DNA of 64,000 nucleotides from Branchiostoma floridae. Its lineage: Eukaryota > Chordata > Leptocardii > Amphioxiformes > Branchiostomatidae. This document shows positions 1 to 11,497 of this stretch, piece by piece. The number at the start of each line of letters is the position of its first letter. The first letter of the stretch is position 1. Position numbers and translations under genes: made by a program. Below the pieces are notes generated by a model. That model made no database searches, was not told where the DNA came from, and saw nothing but the letters and a program-made list of their open reading frames with translations. The stretch is taken from the NCBI RefSeq assembly GCF_000003815.2, contig NC_049993.1, positions 17,185,565 through 17,249,564 on the forward strand. Direction: 5' to 3'.

Positions 1-672
1 CATCGGGCAGAGACCATTATCACTGATCCTCAGGACAAAGAGGAGGAGAAGGATCACGTGATCCAGTCCCTAAAACGGTGTGGTTACCCCGATTGGGCTA
101 TCAAAAAGGCAGCTACACCTAAGCCACCCCAGTCAGTACAAACCACGAAAACCACCTCTTCCAAACCTAACAAGGGGTTAGTGGTCTTGCCGTATTCTAA
201 GGGTATTTCTGAAGCACTACGTAGGACCTTCGGGAAATATGGAATAAAGACCTGCTTCAAACCGACCCAGACTTTAAGAAACGTACTTGTATCACCGAAA
301 GACAAAACACCTAGGGAGAGCAAATGTGGAGTAGTCTACCATATACGTTGCCAAGGTAATACAAACAAAGGTCAGTGCAAGGAATCGTATATCGGAGAAA
401 CAGAGCGCGCATTAAAAACGAGATTCCTGGAACACCAGCGACCAAGTTCTGTGGGCTCGGAGGTATCCAAACATATACACATTGAGTCGCCAGGACACTC
501 AGTGTCTCTTGAAAAAGTCAAAATCCTTGACTCAGAGCCGGAGTTCTTTGCAAGAGGAGTAAAGGAGGCCGTGTACATTCGTGCCCACCGTCCATCACTA
601 AACAGAGACGGGGGGCGACACAGGTTATCTGGCATCTACGACCCTCTGCTGCAGTCAGTCGTGTGTCCCTGA
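1..672 (+). CDS. Penelope-like retroelement, C-terminal GIY-YIG endonuclease fragment
   Basis: The frame is open from base 1, so the 5' part (reverse transcriptase) lies outside the window; it ends in TGA at 670-672. The last ~130 residues form a GIY-YIG nuclease: VVYHIRC, then SYIGETERALKTRFLEH, a downstream Glu in KEAVYIR and the closing SLNRDGG. The Tyr pair, Arg, Glu and Asn expected for cleavage are all present. This domain at the end of a reverse-transcriptase polypeptide is typical of Penelope-like elements; the RT itself is not seen, so the assignment is partly inferred. Function: nicks target DNA for integration. The element end lies about 330 bp from the last visible exon of Gla gene A and probably removed the rest of that gene. 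Confidence 0.8.
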   Translation, partial: HRAETIITDPQDKEEEKDHVIQSLKRCGYPDWAIKKAATPKPPQSVQTTKTTSSKPNKGLVVLPYSKGISEALRRTFGKYGIKTCFKPTQTLRNVLVSPKDKTPRESKCGVVYHIRCQGNTNKGQCKESYIGETERALKTRFLEHQRPSSVGSEVSKHIHIESPGHSVSLEKVKILDSEPEFFARGVKEAVYIRAHRPSLNRDGGRHRLSGIYDPLLQSVVCP

Positions 673-998
673 CGTCACGTCCGGAAGTTCAGCAGACGGG
701 TCCATTCCGTGAACAAGGCTGACGGAGTCGGCTGAAAATTTGGGGTAAGTCCCAACTAATCTTGGTGTTGGTTAAGTAAAGTTTAGTTTTTCCACAATGT
801 CATTTACCAACACAGATGAACTTTCATGCTAATATACAGAAAGTCTTTTAGCATGAATACGAATAGACCAACCTGAGCTAGAAAAACAGATACGAGTTAT
901 ATGCATGCACGTACACGTAGCACTTAGTACTAGGTTGGTTACTACAAAACCTATCGTCTATGGTTAATATTACCATAGCCGTAGTGTTTCAAACTTAC
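673..998. other. No gene recognised; retroelement tail and flank
   Basis: Probable 3' untranslated tail of the retroelement followed by intron-like sequence. The EGF exon expected here by comparison with Gla gene B (8921-9007) is absent. Confidence 0.4.
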
Positions 999-1782
999 CG
1001 TTACACTCCCTCCAGTGTGGTCCGCTCCCATACATCCCCAGTGGGTGTAACCTGTCGCATGTACAACCAGTCTCACATGGCCATATTCTGCACGCCCAGG
1101 TGTACAGGTACTCTCTCTGGTATGAGAATTTACACACTGTTTATAGGGCCTTCACACTGAAATCGAATCAGCAGGAATCAAGCGGAACCAGCCGGAAATG
1201 AAGTATTTGCAAAATTCGTGCCACATTCGGTGCCATTCCGGGTGGGTATTCCAATGGGCCTTTAATCCCCTTCACACGAGAAGGAATGAGCCGGAATGCC
1301 GTCAGAATGAAAATCCTTTTCTATTCCTGTGAATTCGTAGTGTATTCTAGACATTCTCACTGCATTCGAGATATTCTTTCGGCCACATTCTGGCAGGATT
1401 CGAGATGGCTTGCCGTTTCGGTTCTTCATCGAATGAGATAAGAATGTTTCGAATAATGTTAGAATGCCCCCAGAATGCGGTGGGACTGCAGTTAGAATAG
1501 TTGGAATACACTTAGAATTCACTATGAATGCCATTCGGTATTTCTCCACTTCGAATGCACCTCGACAGTTTTTGACATGTCAAAAACTTTCGAGCCAGCC
1601 AAAAGAACGGGGACGAATATCTGGAATGCAGTAAGAATGTTGAGAATACAGTACGAATTGCCAAGAATTGCCACGAATAGAAAATAATTTTTATTCCGAC
1701 GGCATTCCGGCTCATTCGTGCTCTCGTGTGAAGGCATTACATTCATTACTGTACAATCGAGCTTTTGTTTCCCTATAGTAAG

Positions 1783-1834
<52 letters not shown>

Positions 1835-2383
1835 ACTTCAGTTGTGATTGGCAGTTAGTTGCAGCTCAGAAATTAAGGCACACTATCATGATAATAGTTT
1901 TTTTTTTATTTACGAGTAATTCTACGGTTATTTTCCTCCCGAGTTTAGAGAGTATTAAAATGCGCATTGTTGAATGAACTATGAACAGCCTTACCGTTCT
2001 TTCATAGTTATGGAAATTCTCGTTAGCTTCCCAGAAGCTACAGCGTTCGACAAAACACTCGTGATTCAACCCCCTTTTCTGTCTTGACGGGTATAGGCTC
2101 CTTAGGAAATTTCCTGCTTTTTTCTCGGCCTGGAAGGGTGAAAACTCGCCATTGGCACCGACCTTGTCATTTCTGCCCAAACTGTGTGACAAAAAATATG
2201 TACATTTTATGTACATTTTCCCCTTCCGAAGCCCAGTTTTTACAACAGAGCTGCAAATTGTTCAAATACAGGTCCATAACTTCAATAAAGTGAATGAACT
2301 TACCAAAAGTCTGTGTGAATTATCAGCAAGAATGTCACCAGGCAACGCAGTATCAGGGGACGGGTGGTGTTCAAAAGCCCCAT
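999..2383 (-). CDS. Gla-domain secreted protein gene A, partial (signal, Gla, Cys-rich exons)
   Basis: Three minus-strand exons with canonical splice sites and matching phases. 2383-2304: start ATG and a 26-residue hydrophobic signal peptide beginning MGLLNTTRPL. 2181-1995: Gla-like module with AEKKAGNFL followed by HECFVERCSFWEAN, matching the Gla signature EC-x-E-x-C-x-x-EEA. 1116-999: small Cys-rich unit (ACRIWPC, GCTCDR, SGPHWREC). Both residues after the dibasic KR and the acidic spacing fit a vitamin-K-dependent carboxylation domain, although several Glu positions are Asn, Ser or His. Exon lengths and order match gene B at 8921-10329. Exons after 999 are missing because retroelement sequence occupies 1-672. 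Calcium/phospholipid binding is the family function; activity is unproven. Probably a truncated gene. Confidence 0.7.
1269..1734. mobile_element. Foldback MITE-like element
   Basis: Inverted ends of about 40 bp start with CCTTCACACGAGA (1269) and end with the complement at 1734. The interior is rich in GAATG/GAATA runs and has no real ORF. A degenerate related end begins near 1147 (CCTTCACACTGAA). It lies in intron 2 of Gla gene A. Confidence 0.65.
1783..1830. repeat. (AT)n microsatellite
   Basis: Uninterrupted AT/TA dinucleotide tract of about 48 bp inside an intron of Gla gene A. Confidence 0.95.
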
Positions 2384-3108
2384 GTCTTTCTGTATACATA
2401 AAAACAACTATTTTTGTTTTAGTATTTTTAGTATAAACGTTTCTGTACGCGCTTACGTTTTAGGTATTGGCCTCTTCATGCGCCAAGGGTATATGACAGT
2501 TGTCCTACTAGAAAATACAGTGGCAGCTACTGAGGGACATTCGTACAAAATCCAGATATCTTGTGATGCAAAAAGACTACGGTCGGCGACCGGTCCCGTC
2601 GTAGTCGACATCATGGCTAAAAAACGCTGAGGCAAAAGATATTGTACGACGAATACAGTTGCCTTTAACATATCAACTATCTGTTATGTAAGTGGGTATG
2701 TTACTTACAGGTTACCCAGCTGAGTATTAGGAGAATCTCAGATTCACTCACGGTGGAACAGTCGACTAACGCTCTCTAACTGGTGGCGCTTTTGATTTTC
2801 TGCGTAGGGGGTATTTGTACAATGAATTGGACGTTAAAAATGCCATAGGTCGGCTTTCCATTATTTGGCCAGAAATGACCATTTTAATTAAATCGGGTAC
2901 ATCTGACACTTGAAAAACAACACTGTCGTTTCGTTCTTGACATGAGCTACAATCAAAAGAAGTCGAAAGACATAAAGAAAAATATGTTTGACGTTCCACA
3001 AATATACAGTATAAGCGGAGGTCTATAAATTCAATCTCTACTGAGGTTTGTACGAACCCGCCGATCGCGATGAAGTTTACTTTTTCACGTAATCGGTGAC
3101 TAGGTCCC
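2384..3108. promoter_or_regulatory. Upstream region of Gla gene A, duplicated block
   Basis: No coding exon seen. The segment at 3025-3080 (TCTCTACTG...GCGATGAAGTTTACTTT) is paralogous to 10620-10675 upstream of Gla gene B, so it probably holds shared 5' sequence. The paralogy resumes after the inserted element at about 6688. Confidence 0.45.
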
Positions 3109-3439
3109 TAAAGGCCCCCTCTCACTTGACGTGCGGCACGCTTGCGGCATTGCTGCGTTCGTTCACTGCGTCACTGTTTTGTTATTTTCTTCGATTTTTA
3201 TATTTCAGCCATACATAGTATGGTGAAATATATTGTATTCGTAATGTTTCTTTCTTTCTTTCTTTCTTTCTCCTGTCAAATCTTCAAAGTGATTCATCTC
3301 CGCTGTTCCTGGACCGAATGAGCTGAAATTTGGCACAGGGGTAGAATGGGCCAATACCTTGATGCTTTTTTCTCAGTTTTTTCATATCTGCCTCTAAAAT
3401 GATTTTATTGAGATTTTTTGGTCAATTTTAGACCAAAAC

Positions 3440-4020
3440 TGTATATTTTGGCCCCTGTACCCTGGTATTACAACCAAATGAGCTGAAATTTGACAGAGAT
3501 GTGCCTTGATAATGCCCCCATATAAATTCGATAACACTTTTGGTGTACAGTACAACAAAATGCTTATTTTTGCGAATTTTTGACCAAAAAAGGACACTTT
3601 TGGCCCCTGTACCCTGGTATTACAACCAAATGAGCTGAAATTTGACAGAGATGTGCCTTGATAATGCCCCCATATAAATTCAATAACACTTTTGGTGTAC
3701 AGTACAACAAAATGCTTATTTTTGCGATTTTTTGACCAATTTTTGACCAAAAAAGGACACTTTTGGCTCCTGTACCTTGGTATTGCAACCAAATGAGCTG
3801 AAAATTGACACAGATGTGCCTTGATAATCCCTTCATATAAATTCAATACCACTTTTGGTGTACAGTGCAACAAAATGCTTATTTTTGCGATTTTTGGCCA
3901 ATTTTTGACCAAAAAAGGACACTTTTGGCTCCTGTACCCTGGTATTACAATTAAATGACCTGAAAGTTGGTATAGATAGGCATTAGATACTTGGTAACAA
4001 GATTCAAGTAAAATTTTTGA
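3440..4020. repeat. ~152-163-bp tandem repeat, about four copies
   Basis: The phrase GCYCCTGTACCYTGGTATT recurs at 3451, 3603, 3766 and 3928, each followed by AAATGAGCTGAAA and a shared GGTGTACAGT segment. It lies inside the large TIR element. It produces long spurious minus-strand ORFs. Confidence 0.9.
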
Positions 4021-5290
4021 CATAAACAACTTTAAAATGATTGATTTTGGCACTTTTCTGAGGGGAAATTTGTTTTCTTTTGGCCTCCTGACGTGACCTT
4101 CCGTGACCCCGCACAGAGCCACACCTGTGCGCGTCAGCCGGAGAGTTAATTGAATCGAAGACCTAGCCAATCAGCGAAGAGGAGGCCAAAGGCTAATTAG
4201 TATTCATAACCGGGCCTCATGATCCCGTATATAGCAGTGTTCCCGCCAGGGGGAGCGAAACCCGCCTAAGGCTCTCGCATTTTAGACTATTCAGAAGGCT
4301 TTATATTGTATCAGTTCTTAGGGGCATATCTATGATAATCGCAGCAGTCACTTAACTTCTCTTCAGGAGTTTAGCGTAACACTATTTCAGGTCAAACCGT
4401 CAAAGGCAACTAAAAACAAACTTTAACGTTACTGAGTTCAACAGTACTTATAACTTGTTATCCGAAGTTGAAACGCTAGCGATGGTATTTTCGCTGCGCT
4501 GTTAGCTCCGTGCGACTGTTGTTGACGGTCTTATAACGGTATATTTTGCACCCCTGTACCCTGGTATGAGTAACATTTGGTATAGATAGGCATAAGATAG
4601 TTGGTAAAATGATCCAAGTAAAATTTTTGGCAAAAAGTACTGTAAAAGGCTTAATTACAGCACTTTTTTCAGGGGAAATTGGTTTTCTTTCGTTCTCCAT
4701 GCCATGACCTTTCGGACGTTCACCCCACAGAGCCGACATCTGCACCTGCGTCTAGCCGGCAGGAAGAGTTAATTCAATTAATGGTTCAGCCAATCAGCGA
4801 AGAGGAAAGCGAAGGCTAATTAATATTCATAAGCGGGACCACACAATACGTTAACTTGAAGACTCAGGCCGTACAGACTTCTCGCCAGGATTTTTTCAAA
4901 GCGTCGGACAGGGGTCCGGGGGCCGCCGAATGTCCCTGGCGGGGTCCAGGGGCAGGGCCACTGTGGGGGGGGGGGGGACCCAGGTGGGCGAAGCCCCCCC
5001 GGAAGCTCTTGCATTTTAGACTATTGAGAAGGCTTCTTTTATCAGTTTTTTTAGGGCCATATCTACAATAATCGTAGCAGTCACTTACTTCTCTTCAGCA
5101 GTTTGACTTTAAAATATTTCGGGTCAAAGCTTCAAAGACAACTAAAACCTCATAAACAACAAACTTTACTTAGCTCAACAGTATACAAAAATATTGTACG
5201 GGTTGCCATCCTTAGTTGAAGCGCTTATTTATAGCGCTAGTATCTTCGCTGCGCCGTTAGCCGCCGTGCGACTTTTGTTGACGGTCTGAT
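3930..5290. repeat. Two diverged direct copies of a ~650-740-bp unit
   Basis: Copy 1 (about 3930-4535) and copy 2 (about 4545-5290) share CAGCGAAGAGGA/AATCAGCGAAGAGG, GGCTAATTA, GCATTTTAGACTATT, CTTCTCTTCAG and CGTGCGACTNTTGTTGACGGTCT in the same order. Copy 2 has an extra GC-rich stretch with a poly-G run near 4966. No credible gene in either copy; 5290-6634 also shows none. Confidence 0.75.
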
Positions 5291-6687
5291 ATCCCTACGC
5301 CGCCGCCTTGCTGATATTCCCACGGACATGTTTCAAGAAAAATATCCAGCAAAAAACGCTGTTCTGCGTCAAATTCTATTCTATAAAACATGTGGGACTC
5401 AGTGTTACAGTCTAAATATTTTGTAGAAGCACTGCTGTAGGAAAGAAGGTCCAAGCAATGTAAAACATCACGTAGCATGAAGTTCGCTGTCAACTGGCAC
5501 ACAGCACATGACTGTTTGAAACTCTAAGTCTAATCAACAGCCGTGTTTGATTGATAGCCGGCGGTCCTTTGATGAAGTCGGCGAAAGGTGCGTTAGTTAG
5601 AAAATCTGCGTTTAGTTTTGATACGTAATTATAAGTTAGACAGTGGCGAGAATGATTATTTTCTCATCAATATTTCTCTTCAGAATTATTTGAACTTAAT
5701 TGTACATCTAAACAATTGGCTTACCTGTGCAATGTTTATATGATTAATGATCAGTGTACTGAAATCATGTGTAACGTATGGCTCCTAGTCAATAGATCAG
5801 CATTTTCTCTATAGTGACCACCTGTCTATAGTGGCCACATTTCCTAGTGCTGTTGTTGTTTGACATAAACATTTAAATTGTAAGTAACTTTAAACTGCCA
5901 GAGTTTCAGCCCAATAAAACACTCTCAGCGCCAGGGTATGAACAGACTGACCAGACAGACGAAAATAAATCCTCGAACAAGGTTCAATCGTATCTTCCGG
6001 GTCTGGCAGGAAGTTGTTAAACTAAAATAAGAATAGGCTCGATGGCTGATTGCATACAAAGTAAAACAGTTTAACAGTTTTACAGCTTGAAGAAAACAAA
6101 CGCTCCTACAGTACCTGCACCTGCTTGATAATTATTAAATCGTATGCCCTACTTGAATAAAAAAAGTTCACTGCAATAATAAATGTACCCACATCACAAG
6201 GAGCTTATACTTTTTTAAACTTACACCTAGTTATCGTACTGAAAATTGTTAATGACATTACATGAAGTCATTCAACAATTTTCAGTCATGATGAAAATTT
6301 TCTGAATGGAAGGTGTGATTATTGTCATTTTCTGAAAAATAGAAGCAAGCTCTGTTTTTACCTGGAATCAATTCACAATACCAGTCCACTTTGGGGGATA
6401 ATGTACTGTTAAGAGGATGTTCCATTTTTGCGCAGGGGTGATTTGGAACAGTCCAATGTTGCGTGGGAAGGGGTATGGCTGAAATATGCTGTATTTGCTC
6501 TTAAGCAAATGTCGGCCTTTCTAGTTTATGATTCAGATATTGCGCAATACGTAAAAGTATAACATAAAAGACGACAAAATATACAACAAGTAAGAAAATT
6601 CGTTCTTTATCTCTGAAATTCGTTGAGCATCTTCCGAACGCAGCAATGCCGCAAGCGTGCCGCACGTCAAGTGAGAGGGGGCCTTTA

Positions 6688-8155
6688 CCAACCTTCCACG
6701 TTCATACAGTAGGCCTATCAATCATTGATCCAGACAAATACAAAGACTGCTTTTCAGACAAAGACCAATTGCCGAGTCAACGACCAAGAAGTTTTAACTT
6801 CGAAAAAGGAGTCGAATACAATAACCCAGTACCTAGAGTTAGCTTTTACTAGTTTTAGACTAGAGTCGACACCTTTGATATTTTTTTTTTGTCTGAATCT
6901 CTCATGTTACCTGCAATTAGCCCACAGGCAAGAATTTGCAATAAACATTATCTAAAAAAGAGGGCGGCTATTTTTTTTTTCATTTTACATCTAAACCTTT
7001 GCTTGCGGAGCAGTTAAGTCTCAAACAATTCAAGACATCAACCAAGCACATAGTGTCTTGAGATAGCAGAATAAAGTTTTCGGTCCATGGGGATCCCTAC
7101 AGTTAAGGACCAGAAGGTGACTGACATCGACGTGGAAAAAATATCGTGAGGTGCATTTCTGAAGTACGACAGAGGAATATGTTGAAGTCGAGTGTGCAAT
7201 CTGCAAAGTAATTGAAAACCAATTCTTTCTCCTTTAAATAGGGCAATGTGAGGACACGCAAAATTGCAGCCGACTCACCGAAGCAGTCAGGTCACGCGCA
7301 TTGATACACCAAATGGGCAAACATCGTAATCCTATACAAACGATCTGAAAGGCGACTCATTATACTACTAGTACCATATAGCAAAGTTCATGCCCGCTGT
7401 CTTCGCGTTACGGTGTTTGATACGCCTCAAGATGTCGGTCGCATTACTTTTTTACCCCGGGGATTCGGGGGTCGCGTAGAAATACGATACCCTTCGGCCT
7501 TGAGAAGGCGTGGCTTTAGAGAATATAGGTCACCTTTCCCCGTAGCAACCTTCCTTGTTTGCACAGTAACGCTGTCAATCAAAAAGATTAAAAAGTCTTG
7601 CATGAAAGACCAACGCAAACGCAGGACAAAACGTAGCAAATATCGCATTGTGAGTTGGTGGTCTACGCCAACTTGGGGTGGGAAATTGTGGATTTTTGTC
7701 AATTTCCCTTCGTGGTCACACTGACGTGCGACGCATTTGCACATGAAGCCTATATAAGTCCAGCAAAATGCCACGACCAGAATGTCACATTTTTCGAGAC
7801 TTCTGTATCTGCTTGACGGAACGTCTGTATCAGTCAAACAGAGCTGGAAGCGCTTTACGTTGTGTTTTCAGTGTGTGTTTGAATTAGCTGAGTAGTGATG
7901 TTTTAGAATTATAGTCAGTGAGTATCGACGGCGATACTCTGTCAGTGAGTAATAGTTGCAGTTAAGCCTTATCAGATGAATTTTTCAGAATATTAGCGAT
8001 TTTCTTCATAAGCACGCGTTCAGCATCTCTGCTCACCACGGGAAGATATATTGCGTTACTCTACGCAAACATCGTTACGTCACTTTTTGTTTGATAATCG
8101 CAGACGTCGGCGACGGCGTGACTGACACTGAAATTAATGAGAACCCGCACTGTCG
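6688..8155. promoter_or_regulatory. Duplicated upstream block and spacer without recognisable gene
   Basis: 6688-6790 (AACCTTCC...TCAATCATTGATCCAGAC) continues the upstream block split by the TIR element. 6900-6955 is a LINE-like tail (GCAATTAGCC...TTGCAATAAAC). 7540-7590 carries another copy of the upstream motif. A TATATAAG box is at 7751. 7800-8130 resembles 14165-14600 and 17455-17750 (CTGCTTGACGGAA, AAACAGAGCT), the spacer seen before TSP1 fragments elsewhere. I see no coding exon. Confidence 0.45.
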
Positions 8156-8159
8156 GTAT

Positions 8160-8430
8160 CGCAGACTGTCAGAGCTTCCCACCTCGGCTCGAGTCTGGAC
8201 GAGTTCTGGGCGCATGCTAACCAAAGCAGCAGAACTGGCGTTTCATTCCCCCCAAAGCTAGCGCACAAAAATTGCAATTCCAAAAGCCAATGCATTCGTA
8301 CGTGACTTCCAGATACTTGACCATACACGACACGTACACACAGACACCCAAGCAGGTTGAACGCTGTTAACCTGCATGTGCGGCGAACTTGGCAACAGTC
8401 GACAGACTTGAACAGTCACGTGCACGAAGT
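8160..8430 (-). pseudogene. Decayed SUEL/rhamnose-binding lectin exon
   Basis: Read on the minus strand, CQVRRTC and, after a frame change, KYLEVTYECIG align with CQGRRTC and [11 protein letters not shown] of the lectin exons at 11498-18602. The DPC motif and one reading frame are lost. Flanking sequence near 8170-8250 (CTGGACGAG...AAAGCAGCAGAACTGGCGTTTC) matches that beyond lectin exon 1 (11405-11480). It lies downstream of Gla gene B and may be a relic of its last domain. Confidence 0.55.
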
Positions 8431-8920
8431 TATACTTTGCAAGTTTTCGCAAATAAACATAAAACTCGCGTCTAGGGTAACGTGCGGGGTCGACCGGTCC
8501 TGAGATCAACCAGGCACCAGCCATTCAAGTTTTTTGGGCCAAAAGACGAGCTGTGGCCGAAATTTTATTTTACTTTCTGTCACATTTGTAACAAGAGGTA
8601 TACATGATAAACCATAACACAATTTGCAATGCTCACTATATAGCAATATTCTAGACGCTCTCTCCTCTTTCTTATCTACATTTAATATCGACATTACGAA
8701 CGTTTAATTTGTGCAGCCCTGGCCGACAAGCGTTGCCAAATGGGACCGACAGGAAACTTAAGGTGGCCGCATTTAAGGCATTGAATCAGACATGACGTAC
8801 ATAAAAGCCATAAATCTTTAAAAAATTTTAACGTCTTACCGACCATATAGAGAGAGGTGGAGAGAAAACGAGGGGGGCTGGGAGCAGATCGTTATCTTGT
8901 CCACCGTACTAATATTCTAC

Positions 8921-10329
8921 CTGGACAGGAGTTGCCACATCCACCGTCAACACAGTACTGGTCATCCCGACACCCTCCTTTGTTGGTTAGACACTCGTTG
9001 ATGACATCTACAAACAAAATTGTGTAGTTACCATTTCATTGTAGAAAATGTATTTAAAGGTATGTTAACGCATGCTACAAAATTGAAGCATGTTTCCTTG
9101 CTCTATACGTGTCGAAAGTATATGTACAGAGTTTATTAGGACATGGGTAGAAATATATCAGCCTGAGCTAGAGAGCGAGGTGCATGCACTTACATGCAGT
9201 ACATAGTGAGAGGATATATATACAAAAAACTATCTATTGCAGTGTGAAAAACCGCTGTGTCTCAAACGTACCGGTACACACCCTCCAGTGTGGTCCGCTC
9301 CCAGACAAACCTGGGTGCGCCCTGTCGCATCTACAACCAGCCCCACATGGCCATAGTCTGCACGCCATAGTGTACAGGTACTCCATCTGATATGGGAATT
9401 TACACACTGATTACATTCATCATTGTCCAATCGAGCTTTTTGTAAGTTTGAGAGTATTGAAATGTGCATTGTTGAATGCGACGATGAAGGTTAGACATCT
9501 ATGTAATAAAATATGCCAAAAAGTAGTTACTCAAGCAACTGGATATGACTTTGGAAACGCTCAGACGATTCAACTAGCATCCACTAGTTTTCGTCAGTGA
9601 CGCAGAAGTGACCTGGAAGAAACTGGAAGGTACAGAGAACATTGCAAACTATTCTTAGTTAGGGTATAAAAAGACCAGTTTCTTCCAGATCACTTTAATG
9701 TCACTGACGAAAACTATTAGATGCTAGTTGAAACGTCTGACCGTTTCCAAAACCATATCCAGTTGCTTGAGTAACTACTTTTTGGCACATTGTTGAATGA
9801 ACTATGAACAGCCTTACCGTCCAACCCCAGTCAAGGAAATGGTCGTTAGCTTCATCGAAGCTACAGTGTTCGACAAAACACTCGTGATACAATACCCTTT
9901 TGACCTGCCTTGATGGGCATGGACTCTTTAGGAAATTTCCTGCTTTTTTCTCGGCCTGGAAGGGTGAAAACTCGCCATTGACTCCGGCCTTGTCATTTCT
10001 GCCCAAACTGTGTGTAACAAAAATTATGAAAAATGTTTAAATTTGATATCAATCTAAAAATTAGCAGCAAATGTCATATAGATTTCATAAATCACAGATG
10101 AAAAGAGTACGTTTACTAACAATTAAACAATCAGGACTGATTTGCATGCTCTTAGTCACCTCCAAGCTTACGTGAAATGACTCCTTATCCTATAATATCT
10201 ATTTCCAATCACCATAAATATAAAGAAAAGAATGCACATCTGAACTTACCACAGGTTTGCGTGAGTTATCAGGAAAACTAAGATAAGGCAGTACATCAGC
10301 AAGAGTCCGTTAGTGTCCATGGTCCCCAT
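8921..10329 (-). CDS. Gla-domain secreted protein gene B (signal, Gla, Cys-rich, EGF exons)
   Basis: Exons on the minus strand: 10329-10250 (ATG, 26-residue signal peptide MGTMDTNGLLLMYCLILVF), 10007-9818 (Gla-like: AEKKAGNFL, KRVLYHECFVEHCSFDEAN), 9386-9272 (ACRLWPC, GCRCDR, SGPHWRVC), 9007-8921 (EGF-like: DVINECLTNKGGC, DQYCVDGGCGNSC). Splice phases 2, 0, 1, 1 agree at each junction. The longer acceptor at 10007 (CACACAG/TTTGGG) is chosen because the one 9 nt inside would create a stop across the junction. Gla domains bind calcium and membranes after vitamin-K-dependent carboxylation. Later exons and a stop were not found; a decayed lectin exon lies at 8160-8430. Paralogue of gene A; a MITE (9514-9787) sits in its second intron. 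Confidence 0.72.
9514..9787. mobile_element. Foldback MITE with ~110-bp arms
   Basis: Starts TGCCAAAAAGTAGTTACTCA and ends with the complement at 9787; arms also share GCAACTGGATATG and the CAGTGACG...GAAACTGG segment. Absent from the matching intron of Gla gene A. Diverged relatives occur at 32485-32580, 36165-36265 and 57510-57680. Confidence 0.8.
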
Positions 10330-11014
10330 CGCGCCTTTGCCAGTATTTTCGACGTGGGGGGGGGGGGGGATATGGACAATCAAGCGGGCTTAGTGATGCC
10401 AGAGATCGCCTCTCTCTCCCATAACAACATTTCTTAATCAAACACTGACCTTCCATTTAATAAGTATAAATATATCAATAAATATAACACTTAATATAGA
10501 AAAGCCAAAATGTTAAGAAGAAGGGATTTCTTGACAGCGGCTGCAATCAGACCAGTTCTAATGACTTTTGTAGAAACATTGAGTCACTCCCGTGAACATA
10601 ATGTTAGCAAAGGCCTATGAATTCATTCTCTACTGCTGCTGTTTGAACTCGCAGATTGCGATGAAGTTTACTTTAGCCCAACATGACATTAGGCCGCCTT
10701 TTCTCCCTTGGCAACCTTCCGTGTTCGTGCAGTAGTCCTGTCAATCATCGTTGATACAGATTGCTTTTCATTAGGCCATGTTGATTTGATTGTATGATTG
10801 AAATCCGCGCGCATCACCTTTAATCCGAATCTTTAAAAAAATCACTATACTGCAAATCGTAAAAAAACAGTTGCTAAATATATGCCATACATTGCAAAAA
10901 ATACCGGCAAATAATAAATGGAGACTAATGTCAAGTGTAATGCCAAAGTCAATTCCAAAGTCAAAGAAGAAGATGATAAAGAACAAAAATATTAATTAAA
11001 GTCAATTTAATCTA
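10330..11014. promoter_or_regulatory. Upstream region of Gla gene B; no other gene seen
   Basis: 10609-10790 is the uninterrupted version of the duplicated block also found at 3005-3108 plus 6688-6790 and, more diverged, at 20085-20370. A poly-G run lies at about 10359-10370. Lectin gene 1 may have a last exon here, but none can be recognised. Confidence 0.4.
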
Positions 11015-11020
11015 GAATTT

Positions 11021-11151
11021 GCGGAAACGCAGCTGCAGGCACCCAGACCCGCACGGCTAGCGGCTGTGGGGCGCCGGGACCGCAGACTCAGGCCTATAGC
11101 GCCTGTAACCGGTTCTGCCACAACGGTGCGACGCCTCTGATGCACTACTAA
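11021..11151 (+). pseudogene. TSP1 (thrombospondin type-1) fragment, copy 1
   Basis: Plus-strand reading [19 protein letters not shown] then SACNRFCHNGATPL matches the C-terminal two thirds of a TSP1 repeat, ending at TAA (11149-11151). The N-terminal CS-x-x-CG part is altered, and a short TYSA-type insertion is present. Two further partial 3' copies lie at about 11290-11340 and 11350-11400. It is opposite in strand to the lectin genes. Confidence 0.55.
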
Positions 11152-11497
11152 ATCCTGCTCGTGTCCTGAAAAGTTTTATTCTCCTCACTTATCGATACAA
11201 GAGTCCATCCCGGTGTGAGTGGCTTATACCAATCAGTCACTAACGTGTCTGGTACCAGGCAGATTGCGTCGCTTAAAGAAGAGACTCAGAACTGTGACTT
11301 GTTCTGTCACAACGACGCGACGCCTCTGTCGCACTCCTGATCCTAAAACTACTGGGTAACTTGTAGCTGGTTCTGCCACAACGGTGGAACACAGCTTCCA
11401 CGTTTTGCTCGCGTCTGGACGAGCTCCGGGGAAAATACTAAGCAACGTAATAAAACAACAACGTACCCAGCAAAGGTAGCAGACAGAAATTACTTAC

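Larger units (their letters stand above)
3109..6687. mobile_element. Large non-autonomous DNA-transposon-like element with 53-bp TIRs
   Basis: Bases 3109-3161 and 6635-6687 are identical inverted repeats (53/53), starting TAAAGGCCCCCTCTCACTTG. Reading the outer TA as target duplication, the element is 3111-6685, which would suit a TA-inserting family, but TAAA/TTTA symmetry makes this ambiguous. No transposase ORF is visible; the interior is tandem repeats and a direct duplication. It interrupts a block that is contiguous at 10620-10790 upstream of Gla gene B, so the insertion postdates the gene duplication. Confidence 0.75.

Noticed and set aside
3394-4170. 258-residue minus-strand ORF with repeated Lys/Cys-rich blocks
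   Set aside because: It is a by-product of the ~160-bp tandem repeat inside a mobile element; no start context, introns or family match.
9230-9469. 79-residue ORF with CVNSHIRWSTC
   Set aside because: The alternative frame starting at 9386 gives a cysteine pattern conserved between Gla genes A and B and fits splice phases, so that frame was used.
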